Origin: Desulfobacteraceae bacterium | GTDB lineage: Bacteria > Desulfobacterota > DSM-4660 > Desulfatiglandales > B25-G16 | DNA length: 21,334 nt | NCBI GenBank assembly: GCA_030615565.1 | Contig: JAUWZC010000007.1 | Span: forward strand, 1-21,334 | Direction of reading: 5' to 3' | Shown here: in pieces, positions 1-7,837 of the stretch | How positions within the stretch are numbered: the first letter of the stretch is position 1 | Layout of the letters: each line of letters begins with the position of its first letter | Program-made: the position numbers and the translations under genes | Notes under the pieces: generated by a model | What the model was told of the DNA's origin: nothing | The model's database searches: none | What the model saw: the letters and a program-made list of their open reading frames with translations, nothing else

Positions 1-79
1 AATCTTCAATCGAAAATCGTCAATTATATAAATAAGGGCTTCTTCTTAAAATACTCAATTTATAGATGGGAAGACAACA
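1..79. other. Leader before hdrB, AT-rich
   Basis: No coding frame was found here. The first 40 bases are AT-rich with the CGAAAAT-type words also found in the repeat between hdrB and hdrA, so this may be the end of another intergenic repeat copy. A GGGAAG stretch at about 68-73 serves as ribosome binding site for the gene starting at 80. An hdrC gene would be expected nearby but is not in this stretch. Confidence 0.4.
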
Positions 80-946
80 ATGAAATTTGCACTATTCTTA
101 GGCTGTAACATTCCTGCCAGACTAACCCAGTATGAATCATCCTCAAGGGCAGTATTAGGAAAGCTAGGTGTGGAACTCGTTGACATAAAAGAATTTAACT
201 GTTGTGGATATCCCTTAAGAAACATTGACTTTAAGGCATCTATGCTCTCTGCAGCAAGAAATCTGGCACTTTCAGAGAAAGAAAACCTCCCTATACTTAT
301 CCTTTGCAAATGTGGATTCGGGATGCTCAAACATGCAGCTCATATATTAAAGGAAGACACCTCCTTACTTAAAGAGATCAACGATACCCTCAAAGAAGAA
401 GACCTTGAATTTAAAGGAGGTATTGAAATCAGTCACCTGCTCTCTGTCCTCTACCATGATGTTGGAGTAGATAATATAAAGGAGAAGATCACCAAACCCT
501 ATAAAGACCTTAAGGTCGCAACACATTATGGTTGCCATGCACTGAGACCCAGTGAGGTAGTTCAATTTGATGATCCGGTCAACCCCACACTCTTTGATAA
601 ACTGGTAGCACTCACTGGTGCAGAAAGCATTGACTGGGAGAAAAGGCTTGACTGTTGTGGTGCTCCTCTGTTTGGCTCAAATGATGATCTATCTATGGAT
701 CTAACAGAAAAGAAGCTCTCAGATGCAAGGCAATCAGGGGCTGATTTTCTATGCAATGCATGCTCATACTGTCATATCCAGTTTGATACAGTTCAAAGCA
801 TGATGAATAGCAAAGGAGCTAAAAACCATGTTCTACCCCCTATCCTCTACCCTCAGCTTCTTGGATTATGCCTGGGTATAGATGGGGATACATTGGGATT
901 GGGCGAGAATAAGATAGATATAACAGGAATAGAAGGGTTTTTATAG
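80..946 (+). CDS. hdrB: HdrB-like CCG-domain heterodisulfide reductase subunit B
   Basis: The 288-aa protein has the two CCG (cysteine-rich) repeats of HdrB, the subunit that carries the catalytic noncubane iron-sulfur clusters in heterodisulfide reductases. First set: C9, C41-C42 (NCCGYP), C76 and C78. Second set: C152, C192-C193 (DCCGAP), C225, C228 (LCNACSYC) and C231. Length is normal for the family. The protein has no membrane segment and should act in the cytoplasm as part of an Hdr-type complex. In sulfate reducers and acetogens such HdrB proteins work with HdrA/HdrC and MvhD; here hdrA, mvhD, metV and metF follow on the same strand. The first cluster ends in a C-K-C triplet instead of the usual CxxC, so its ligand geometry may differ. 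The physiological disulfide or other substrate cannot be read from the sequence. The start at 80 has a fair ribosome binding site. Confidence 0.88.
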   Translation: MKFALFLGCNIPARLTQYESSSRAVLGKLGVELVDIKEFNCCGYPLRNIDFKASMLSAARNLALSEKENLPILILCKCGFGMLKHAAHILKEDTSLLKEINDTLKEEDLEFKGGIEISHLLSVLYHDVGVDNIKEKITKPYKDLKVATHYGCHALRPSEVVQFDDPVNPTLFDKLVALTGAESIDWEKRLDCCGAPLFGSNDDLSMDLTEKKLSDARQSGADFLCNACSYCHIQFDTVQSMMNSKGAKNHVLPPILYPQLLGLCLGIDGDTLGLGENKIDITGIEGFL

Positions 947-964
947 ACATAGATTAACCCGGAC

Positions 965-1088
965 AAGTCGGAAACAAATCCGAAACTCCAATATCGAAAT
1001 TCGAAATCCGAAGCACGAAACAAATTCAAATGATCGAAATTAAAAACTGTTTTGAACATTTAAATTTAGAATTTTGAAATTGTTTAGG
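965..1088. repeat. AT-rich CGAAAT-type intergenic repeat
   Basis: The 288-nt gap between hdrB and hdrA begins with an AT-rich stretch built of near-repeated words (ATATCGAAATTCGAAATCC, AAGCACGAAA, TTCAAATGATCGAAATT, ATTTAGAATTTTGAAATT). Matching words return beyond 1189 (GGATTTCG, TTTAGTGCTT), as if one repeat had been split by the GC-richer element at 1089-1190. Low-complexity intergenic repeats of this look are familiar from Desulfobacterota genomes. No start codon and frame combination here gives a convincing protein. Confidence 0.5.
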
Positions 1089-1190
1089 CCCGCCCTGGCG
1101 CGAGGTGATGAGAACATGCTATTTTCGCTGTAATACAATGGAAACGGAAGCTATAGAAATCAGCCATTGTACGTTAGGTCTGGGCCAGGG
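1089..1190 (+). other. Nested inverted-repeat element or structured hdrA leader
   Basis: Two perfect inverted repeats are nested. CCCTGGC (1093-1099) pairs with GCCAGGG (1184-1190), and TACAATGG (1134-1141) pairs with CCATTGTA (1164-1171). A weak third stem, GCGA (1100-1103) with TCGC (1125-1128), would make a three-way junction. The element is GC-richer than its flanks. It ends 44 nt before the hdrA start, so it would lie in the leader if the transcript starts upstream. It matches no riboswitch class I can recognise. It could instead be a small non-autonomous mobile element inserted in the surrounding AT-rich repeat. Confidence 0.4.
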
Positions 1191-1234
1191 ATTTCGTATT
1201 TAGTGCTTAGAACTTTATTTTTAAGGTGTGAAAT

Positions 1235-4200
1235 ATGAGCGAAGAGATGGCAAAAGATAAAATCGGCTCAGTTATGGTAGTAGGTGGTGGTATCGGTGGG
1301 ATGCAGGCCTCCCTTGATCTGGCAGACTCTGGCTTTTATGTATACCTGGTTGAAAAGAACTCTGCTATTGGCGGAGTAATGGCACAGTTGGATAAAACAT
1401 TCCCTACAAATGATTGTTCCATGTGTATCATGGGGCCAAAGCTTGTGGAATGTGGCCGACATCTAAATATCGAGAAATTAACCATGACGGATATAGTTGA
1501 GGTCACTGGCGAGCCTGGCAATTTCCAGGTAAAACTCTTAGAACGACCTCGCTATATTGATATGGCAAAGTGTACAGCCTGCGGTGAGTGCGAAAAGGTA
1601 TGCCCCATTAGTATACCATCACTCTTTGATCAAGGGCTGTGTGACCGAAAATCCATCTACAAGCTCTATCCCCAGGCTATGCCCGGTGCCTTTGCAATTG
1701 AAAAGAGAGGCACTGCTCCATGTAAGGCTACCTGCCCCGCCCATGTTAGCGTCCAGGGATTTGTTGCGCTAATAAATCAGGGCAAATATCGTGAAGCCCT
1801 GGAGCTCTTTAAAGAGGAACATCCTTTCCCTGGCATATGCGGTCGGATCTGCCATCATCCATGTGAGGAGATCTGTACCCGGAGCGATCTGGATGAGCCC
1901 CTTTCCATGCAGTATCTCCACTGGTTTCTGGCCGATATGGACCTATCAAATGAGACCCCGTATGTTCCGGAGGTAAAGGAAAAAAGAGAAGAGAAGGTGG
2001 CCATTATCGGTTCAGGACCTGCTGGTTTGGCAGCAGCCTATAGTTTGGCCAAAGAGGGTTACCAGATGACGGTATTTGAAAAACTTGCTGTTTTAGGCGG
2101 TATGATGGCCGTGGGGATCCCGGAATATAGGCTGCCAAGAGAAATAATCTCTGCTGAGGTCAAGGTCATTCAGGATATGGGTGTTGAGATAAAAACAGGG
2201 GTTACTTTTGGTGAAGATATAACCCTTGATAGCCTTAAAAAGGATGGCTACAAGGCCCTGTTTTTAGCAACCGGTCTCCATCTGAGTCTGATGTTGCGTG
2301 TGGAAGGAGAAGACCTTCCTGAAGTGATCAAGGGAATTGATTTCTTGAGGGATGTGGCCCTTGGCAATCAGGTAAGCGTGGGGGAAAAGGTAATTATTAT
2401 CGGTGGAGGGAATGTGGCCATCGATGTGGCCCTCACGGCAAAGCGTGTAGGAGGTCAGGAGCTCGTTCTGGTCTGCCTCGAGAAACGAGATGAGATGCCG
2501 GCCTGGGATTATGAGATTGAAGATGCCCTTGAAGAGGGGATAACAATCGTCAATAGCCTTGGGCCCAAACGTTTTCTGAAAAAGGATGGAAAATTATCAG
2601 GTATAGAATTCAAGCGCTGTACCGCTGTATTCGACGAAAAAGGGGCCTTCAATCCCAGTTATGACGAGACAGACTTGAGCAGTATGGATGCTGATACAGT
2701 TATTGTTGCCATCGGACAGGGCGCTGACCTGTCTTTTGCCGAAAAGGAGGGTATCGCAGTCAAAAGAGGACCGGTGGCCGATCCCGTCACCTTGCAGACT
2801 CCAATAGAATGGGTCTTTGCAGGTGGGGATGCCTTTTATGGGCCAAAGTCTGTGGTAGAGGCCGTGGCTTGTGGGAAAGAGGTGGCTGAGAGCATCCACC
2901 GTTATCTGAACGGTATCGATCTCAAAGAGGGAAGGGAGCAGGATTGGTCCTATGAAAAGCCCGATACAGAAGGAGAACCCCATATGCCCAGGACTCCCAT
3001 GCGGAAGATATCCCTTGTGGAGCGAGATGGCAACTTCAAAGAAATAGCTCTGGGGTTTACAGAAGGGGAGGCAAGGGCCGAGGTCCAACGCTGCCTGAAA
3101 TGCGGGATCTGCTCTGAATGTTACCAGTGTGTCTCTGCATGCCTGGCCGGCGCAGTGGATCATACCATGATCCCACAGGAGCACACTATAGAGGTGGGAT
3201 CCATTATACTTGCACCAGGTTTTACCCCCTTTGACCCAAGCCTGCATGACACATACGGCTATTCTGAACATCCAAATGTGGTCACCAGCATAGAGTTTGA
3301 ACGTCTGCTCTCGGCGTCAGGGCCTTATAAAGGTCATCTGGTCAGGCCTTCAGCGGATCATAAAGAACCGAAAAAGATTGCCTGGATACAGTGTGTGGGT
3401 TCAAGAAATGTCCAGGTGGAGGACAAGGGGTATTGTTCTGCTGTCTGTTGCACCTATGCCATAAAGCAGGCAATGATAGCTAAAGAGCATTCCACCATAC
3501 CATTAGATACAGCTATCTTCTATATAGATGTGCGCACGCATGGTAAGGAGTTTGAGAGATATTATAACCGGGCCAAGGATGAAGTTGGGATTCGTTTTAT
3601 AAAGTCGAAAATAAATAATGTATTGCCAGGTGATGAGCCTGGAAGTCTCAAGATTAAGTATACAGATGAGGCCGGAAGACTGGTTCAAGAAGACTTTGAC
3701 ATAGTAGTCTTATCCATAGGGCTTGATATCTCTCAGGAAGCCCTTGATCTGGCTGGGAAAATCGGCATTGAACTGGATCACTACAATTTTGTAAACACCA
3801 GTAGTTTTGAACCGGTTACAACATCAAGGCCTGGGGTCTATACATGTGGTGTGTTTGAGGCCCCCAAGGATATACCCGATACAGTTGCCCAGGCAAGTGC
3901 CGCTGCATCTTCGGCTACCTCTGCCCTTTCAGAAGTAAGAGGTACAAGGATTAAGATAAAGGAGTATCCGCCTGAACGTGATGTTAGTGAAGAACCAATA
4001 AGAATCGGTGTGTTTATCTGTCATTGTGGTATAAACATAGGCGGGGTAGCAGATGTGCCGGCGATTGTAGAATATGCCAAAACTCTCCCACATGTGGAAT
4101 ATGCAGAGGCTAATCTATTCACGTGTTCAGAAGATACACAGGTAAAGATGAAAGAGGTCATCACAGAAAAGCTTCTTAATAGAATAGTGGTAGCCTCATG

Positions 4201-5662
4201 TACACCAAGAACACATGAGGTATTATTCAGAGAGACATGCAGGGAATCTGGCCTTAATCCGTATCTGTTTGAGATGGCAAATATCAGAGATCAATGCACA
4301 TGGGTTCACATGGGTGAGCCTGAGAAGGCTACGGAAAAGGCAAAGGATCTGGTGCGTATGTCAATAGCAAGGGCGGCTACACTGGAGCAGCTTTATGAAA
4401 TCCCGCAGACGATCTGTCAGGAAGCTCTGGTAGTCGGCGGGGGTGTGGCCGGGATGACAGCAGCTTTGGGATTGGCTGAACAAGGGTTCAAGGCCTATTT
4501 GATAGAGAGGGAGGATAGACTGGGCGGCCAGGCCCTTAAATTACATACCACATGGAAAGATGAAAAGATACAGCCTTATGTTGAAGAACTGGTTAAAAAG
4601 GTTAATGAAAATTCCCTGATTGATGTGCATTTGCAGACCAAGATCAAGGAGGTACATGGTACTATAGGAAATTTTACATGCAAGTTGGCCGATACCCAGG
4701 GCAAAGAGACAGAGGTGAGTTATGGTACAGCTATCATTGCCAATGGGGGAGAGAGTTACAAGCCTGAAGAGTATCTCTATGGAGAAGATCCCAGTATCTT
4801 GCTATCTCTGGATCTGGATCAGGAAATTATGCAAAGTGCTGACAGGCTAAAAGGGGTGAATACCGCTGTTTTTATCCAGTGTGTTGGCTCCAGGGAGCCA
4901 AACAGACCCTATTGCAGCAAGGTGTGCTGCACCCATTCCATCCACAGTGCATTGACTCTCAAGGAATTAAACCCTGATATGGATATCTATATACTCTACA
5001 GGGACATAAGAACTTACGGAGAAAGGGAGGATATATTTAGAGAGGCACGATTAAAGGGTGTTCGGTTTATCCGTTTTGAAACAGATGATAAACCCAAGGT
5101 TGAAAAAAAGGATGGCAGACTCAGGGTGACTGTTATGGATCAGGTAATCAAGATGCCTGTGGAGATAGATACAGATATTATAACCCTGGCTTCGGCGGTT
5201 ATACCACGGGATGATAACCATGTGTTTTCTGAGCTCTTTAAGGTTGCTATGACTCAGGATGGTTTTTTCATGGAGGCTCATGCAAAGCTTAGGCCTGTAG
5301 ATTTTTCTTCTGCGGGGATGTTTGTCTGTGGTTTGGCCCATGGTCCCAAAGCCATTGATGAGGCCATCTCCCAGGCAAAAGCAACTGTGTCCAGGGCCTG
5401 CATGATTCTCTCCCACAAAGAGAGAATGGCTGGTGGAGCTGTTGCTGAGGTAGACACTGATATCTGTGCTATTTGTTTGACCTGTATCAGGGTATGTCCT
5501 TTTAGCGTGCCCCAGATCGATTATGAAAATTCAGTAGCAAAGATCGACCCGGGCGCCTGTCAGGGGTGTGGTATTTGCGCCTCTATGTGTCCTAATAACG
5601 CAATTCAGGTAAGTCATTATAAAGACATCCAGATGATTCCTAAATTAATGGCGGTATATTAA
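1235..5662 (+). CDS. hdrA: HdrA-GltD-HdrA fusion, multi-flavin iron-sulfur electron-transfer subunit
   Basis: This 1475-aa protein joins three flavoprotein modules. The first HdrA unit has a dinucleotide fold (GGGIGG, 17-22), the HdrA pair C61/C64 and a [4Fe-4S] motif C113/C116/C119/C123. A GltD-like module follows (about 155-575): cysteines 163, 167, 202, 206, 210 and 214, FAD motif GSGPAG (259-264), second nucleotide motif GGGNVA (390-395), and the C-terminal FAGGD segment. The first HdrA unit then resumes with cysteines 620-636 and the WIQCVGSR motif. The second HdrA unit has CHCG (929-932), GGGVAG (1068-1073) and FIQCVGSR. Two C-terminal [4Fe-4S] ferredoxin motifs close it (1411-1421 and 1442-1452). 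HdrA is the flavin subunit that splits electron pairs in Hdr complexes; GltD modules take electrons from NAD(P)H. The inferred role is NAD(P)H-linked electron bifurcation with MvhD, HdrB and MetVF. RBS AAGGTG lies at 1223-1228. HdrA alone is usually about 650-1000 aa. Confidence 0.92.
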   Translation: MSEEMAKDKIGSVMVVGGGIGGMQASLDLADSGFYVYLVEKNSAIGGVMAQLDKTFPTNDCSMCIMGPKLVECGRHLNIEKLTMTDIVEVTGEPGNFQVKLLERPRYIDMAKCTACGECEKVCPISIPSLFDQGLCDRKSIYKLYPQAMPGAFAIEKRGTAPCKATCPAHVSVQGFVALINQGKYREALELFKEEHPFPGICGRICHHPCEEICTRSDLDEPLSMQYLHWFLADMDLSNETPYVPEVKEKREEKVAIIGSGPAGLAAAYSLAKEGYQMTVFEKLAVLGGMMAVGIPEYRLPREIISAEVKVIQDMGVEIKTGVTFGEDITLDSLKKDGYKALFLATGLHLSLMLRVEGEDLPEVIKGIDFLRDVALGNQVSVGEKVIIIGGGNVAIDVALTAKRVGGQELVLVCLEKRDEMPAWDYEIEDALEEGITIVNSLGPKRFLKKDGKLSGIEFKRCTAVFDEKGAFNPSYDETDLSSMDADTVIVAIGQGADLSFAEKEGIAVKRGPVADPVTLQTPIEWVFAGGDAFYGPKSVVEAVACGKEVAESIHRYLNGIDLKEGREQDWSYEKPDTEGEPHMPRTPMRKISLVERDGNFKEIALGFTEGEARAEVQRCLKCGICSECYQCVSACLAGAVDHTMIPQEHTIEVGSIILAPGFTPFDPSLHDTYGYSEHPNVVTSIEFERLLSASGPYKGHLVRPSADHKEPKKIAWIQCVGSRNVQVEDKGYCSAVCCTYAIKQAMIAKEHSTIPLDTAIFYIDVRTHGKEFERYYNRAKDEVGIRFIKSKINNVLPGDEPGSLKIKYTDEAGRLVQEDFDIVVLSIGLDISQEALDLAGKIGIELDHYNFVNTSSFEPVTTSRPGVYTCGVFEAPKDIPDTVAQASAAASSATSALSEVRGTRIKIKEYPPERDVSEEPIRIGVFICHCGINIGGVADVPAIVEYAKTLPHVEYAEANLFTCSEDTQVKMKEVITEKLLNRIVVASCTPRTHEVLFRETCRESGLNPYLFEMANIRDQCTWVHMGEPEKATEKAKDLVRMSIARAATLEQLYEIPQTICQEALVVGGGVAGMTAALGLAEQGFKAYLIEREDRLGGQALKLHTTWKDEKIQPYVEELVKKVNENSLIDVHLQTKIKEVHGTIGNFTCKLADTQGKETEVSYGTAIIANGGESYKPEEYLYGEDPSILLSLDLDQEIMQSADRLKGVNTAVFIQCVGSREPNRPYCSKVCCTHSIHSALTLKELNPDMDIYILYRDIRTYGEREDIFREARLKGVRFIRFETDDKPKVEKKDGRLRVTVMDQVIKMPVEIDTDIITLASAVIPRDDNHVFSELFKVAMTQDGFFMEAHAKLRPVDFSSAGMFVCGLAHGPKAIDEAISQAKATVSRACMILSHKERMAGGAVAEVDTDICAICLTCIRVCPFSVPQIDYENSVAKIDPGACQGCGICASMCPNNAIQVSHYKDIQMIPKLMAVY

Positions 5663-5667
5663 TGTTT

Positions 5668-5757
5668 ATTGTGTTTGTTGGGTTCATTGGGTTCATAGGG
5701 TTTTAACACAAAAAACACAACAAACTCAAGAAACTCAACGAACTCAAGAAGGGGAAT
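5668..5757. repeat. Inverted arrays of a 9-nt word between hdrA and mvhD
   Basis: The 100-nt gap holds, on the left, 9-nt units of the form TTGGGTTCA (TTGTTGGGTTCATTGGG, then TCATAGGG). On the right are three units of the complementary form (AACTCAAGA, AACTCAACG, AACTCAAGA). The arrays face each other, so the transcript can fold, with GTTTGTTG pairing to CAACAAAC. Such gap-filling 9-mer arrays inside an operon look like a repeat insertion and may affect the relative expression of hdrA and mvhD. Confidence 0.5.
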
Positions 5758-5762
5758 GAGAA

Positions 5763-6206
5763 ATGGAGGATTATGAACCAAGAGTAGTTGCCATGCTCTG
5801 TAATTATTGTGCCTACAGTGCTGCTGATTTAGCAGGTGTTGGAAGGATTCAATATCCCACAAATATCCGTATAGTCCACTATCTATGTACGGGCAAGGTG
5901 GAGATTGTCCACATCTTAAAGGCATTTGAGGCAGGGGCAGACGCCATATTCGTAGGAGGATGAGAGCCTGGAACGTGTAATTTCCTGGAGGGAAATTTAA
6001 GGGCTGCGAAAAGGATTGAATACACCAAGAAACTGTTAGATGAGATCGGAATAGGGAGTGAACGGCTTGAGTTTTTTCATATAGCAGCTTCTGAAGCACC
6101 GCTGATTGCAGAAACTGCAAAGGAGATGACAGAGCGGGCAAAAAAGCTGGGTCCCAATCCATACAGGATAAAGCTCCAGCAAGATAGTAAAAAAGATAAG
6201 GAGTAA
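5763..6206 (+). CDS. mvhD: MvhD-like [2Fe-2S] electron-transfer subunit, selenoprotein (Sec67)
   Basis: Read through the TGA at 5961-5963, this is a 147-aa MvhD/FrhD-family protein, the small subunit that passes electrons from an oxidising enzyme to HdrA. Cysteines C13, C16, C42 and C72 plus position 67 form the family's iron-sulfur ligand set. Family members normally read GGCxPGxC at this place; here it is GG-U-EPGTC, so TGA stands exactly where a conserved cysteine belongs. The frame stays open for 80 further codons of family-typical sequence (FLEGN, AAKRIEYTKKLLDEIGI, LEFFHIAASEAP) to TAA at 6204-6206. A hairpin at 5979-5997 fits a bacterial SECIS. Selenocysteine in this family is known from methanogen VhuD. 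A simple decoder would stop at residue 66 and lose the second half. metV starts 4 nt after the stop, which indicates translational coupling. Confidence 0.93.
5961..5997 (+). promoter_or_regulatory. Selenocysteine TGA codon with SECIS-like hairpin
   Basis: TGA at 5961-5963 is followed by AATTTCC (5979-5985), a five-base loop TGGAG (5986-5990) and GGAAATT (5991-5997), a perfect 7-bp stem. The loop starts 22 nt after the TGA and contains GG, within the spacing known for SelB-recognised bacterial SECIS elements (roughly 16-37 nt). The hairpin lies inside the coding frame, as expected in bacteria. SelB binding itself is inferred. Confidence 0.8.
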
Positions 6207-6209
6207 TCT

Positions 6210-6902
6210 ATGATCACAGCAGACAGAAAACCTTTTGAGGAGATCAAGGAATCGGTAAAGGATTATAAAAAGATAATGGTTTTGGGCTGCGAGACCTGTG
6301 TTGCCATCTGCCAGGCAGGGGGTGAAAAAGAGGCAGAAATTTTGGCATCGGAGTTGAGGCTGGCCTTTGGCAATGAGGGGAATAAGGTCGAAGTTAATGA
6401 CGAACTCGTAGTTCGCCAGTGCGATGATGAGTTTATGGCTGATCCTGCGTTTCTGGAAAAGGTAAAAGAGGCTGACGTTATACTATCCATTGCCTGTGGG
6501 GTAGGAGTCCAACATGCATGTAAATTTTTTAACCGCGTCATTACGGATAAACCTATACGAGTAATTCCGGGGTTAAATACTACCTTTATGGGTGCCAATA
6601 TTGATGTTGGCCTTTGGGAGGAACGCTGCCTTGGGTGTGGAGATTGTGTCCTGGAAAAGACAGGTGGTATATGTCCTATTGCAAGGTGCGCTAAAAGCCT
6701 GCTGAATGGTCCATGCGGGGGATCTTCTGATGGGAAATGCGAGATCAACAAGGAGCTTGATTGTGCCTGGAATCTCATTATCGAGCGACTCGAGGTATTG
6801 GGAGACCTGGAAAGAATTAAGCCAGTTGAGATGTATAAAGACTGGAGATCGAGTTACAGTGGTGGTCCAAGAAAAAGGGTAAGGGAGGATTTAAGGCTAT
6901 GA
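6210..6902 (+). CDS. metV: MetV, methylene-THF reductase C-terminal (zinc/iron-sulfur) subunit
   Basis: The 230-aa protein matches MetV, the small partner of the Wood-Ljungdahl methylenetetrahydrofolate reductase MetF. The N-terminal part carries C27, C30 and C34 (GCETCVAIC) and C71, C96 and C104. The C-terminal part has the family signature C140-LGC-GDC, GGICP, ARCAKSLLNGPCGG and C177/C185. These cysteines bind zinc and iron-sulfur centres in the family and connect MetF flavin to an electron partner. Ribosome binding site AAGGAG lies at 6198-6203. The stop overlaps the metF start (ATGA, 6899-6902), so the two subunits are translationally coupled. Following mvhD and hdrA, it is the likely contact point between the C1 enzyme and the Hdr-type module, as in the acetogen MetFV-HdrABC-MvhD complexes. 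Confidence 0.9.
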   Translation: MITADRKPFEEIKESVKDYKKIMVLGCETCVAICQAGGEKEAEILASELRLAFGNEGNKVEVNDELVVRQCDDEFMADPAFLEKVKEADVILSIACGVGVQHACKFFNRVITDKPIRVIPGLNTTFMGANIDVGLWEERCLGCGDCVLEKTGGICPIARCAKSLLNGPCGGSSDGKCEINKELDCAWNLIIERLEVLGDLERIKPVEMYKDWRSSYSGGPRKRVREDLRL

Positions 6903-7822
6903 AATCTGGAAGTAATCTTGAAAGGCTGTTAGAAAAGGGTGAATTTGTTGTTACCGGCGAGTTAGGGCCTCCAAAGGGTCCGGATGTGGATGTGGTTAAA
7001 AAGAAGGCAGCCATGCTAAAGGGCAATGTAGATGCAGTCAATATTACTGATAACCAGACAGCCATTGTCAGGATGTCCTCAATAGCCACTGCCAAGATAT
7101 TGATAGAGGAAGGCCTGGAGCCAAACATGCAGATGGTGGCCAGAGATCGCAACAGGATAGCCATGATGTCTGATCTCTTTGGTGCATCTGCCTTTGGAAT
7201 TAAAAATATGCTTTGCCTTTCTGGCGATCATCAATCATTTGGAAATCACCCTGAGGCCAAGAATGTTTTTGATATAGACTCCATTCAGATGATCTATATG
7301 GTCAAAACCATGAGGGACGATCATAAGATGATCTGTGGCGAGGAGATAGAAGGGGATTTCAAGATGTTTATCGGGGCAGCAAGTAACCCCTTTGCCGACC
7401 CATTTCAGTACAGGGTTCACAGGCTTGCTAAAAAGGTGGAAGCCGGTGTTGACTTCATTCAAACCCAATGTATCTATGATATGAAGCGATTTAAAGAATT
7501 TATGAAGCAAGTAGTAGATATGGGGTTGCATGAAAAATGTAAGATCTTAGCCGGTGTCACCCCGCTCAAATCTGTAGGTATGGCCCGATATATGGCTGCC
7601 AATGTTAGTGGAATTATTATCCCGGAAGAAATTATAGACAGACTTAAGGGAGCAGGAAAAGGTAATGTTGCCACTGAAGGGATAAAGATTCTCTGCGAGC
7701 AGATGCAAGAACTCAAGGAAACAGAAGGAATTGCTGGAATCCACCTGATGGCAATTGAATGGGAACATAAGGTAGCTGAGATTATGGAGAAGGTAGGGTT
7801 CCTCCCAAGACCTACAATATAA
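6899..7822 (+). CDS. metF: Methylenetetrahydrofolate reductase, MetF
   Basis: The 307-aa TIM-barrel flavoprotein reduces 5,10-methylene-THF to 5-methyl-THF, the methyl-branch step of the Wood-Ljungdahl pathway, in either direction depending on lifestyle. Visible family features are the N-terminal GELGPP motif (E21), DAVNITDN, LSGDH, the FIQTQCIYD strand, and GVTPLKS near the C-terminal third. Length is typical. It lacks any NAD(P)H domain of its own, which agrees with electron delivery through MetV. The start overlaps the metV stop by four bases and has a good ribosome binding site (GGGAGG, about 6883-6888). It is the last gene of the + strand operon; only 15 nt separate it from the convergent transglycosylase gene. 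Confidence 0.93.
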   Translation: MKSGSNLERLLEKGEFVVTGELGPPKGPDVDVVKKKAAMLKGNVDAVNITDNQTAIVRMSSIATAKILIEEGLEPNMQMVARDRNRIAMMSDLFGASAFGIKNMLCLSGDHQSFGNHPEAKNVFDIDSIQMIYMVKTMRDDHKMICGEEIEGDFKMFIGAASNPFADPFQYRVHRLAKKVEAGVDFIQTQCIYDMKRFKEFMKQVVDMGLHEKCKILAGVTPLKSVGMARYMAANVSGIIIPEEIIDRLKGAGKGNVATEGIKILCEQMQELKETEGIAGIHLMAIEWEHKVAEIMEKVGFLPRPTI

Positions 7823-7837
7823 CAGCTCGCCCTTTTA

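Noticed and set aside
1104..1115. TGATGA core suggesting a hammerhead ribozyme in the hdrA leader
   Set aside because: The preceding base is G instead of C, and the required GAAA and cleavage-site arrangement is not found.
2597..3271. Minus-strand open frame of 224 codons inside hdrA
   Set aside because: It is antisense to strongly conserved flavoprotein and cysteine motifs and has no motif of its own.
5763..5963. mvhD as a truncated 66-aa gene or frameshifted pseudogene
   Set aside because: The frame continues past the TGA with uninterrupted family similarity, the TGA replaces a conserved cysteine, and a SECIS-like hairpin follows. Selenocysteine explains all of this.
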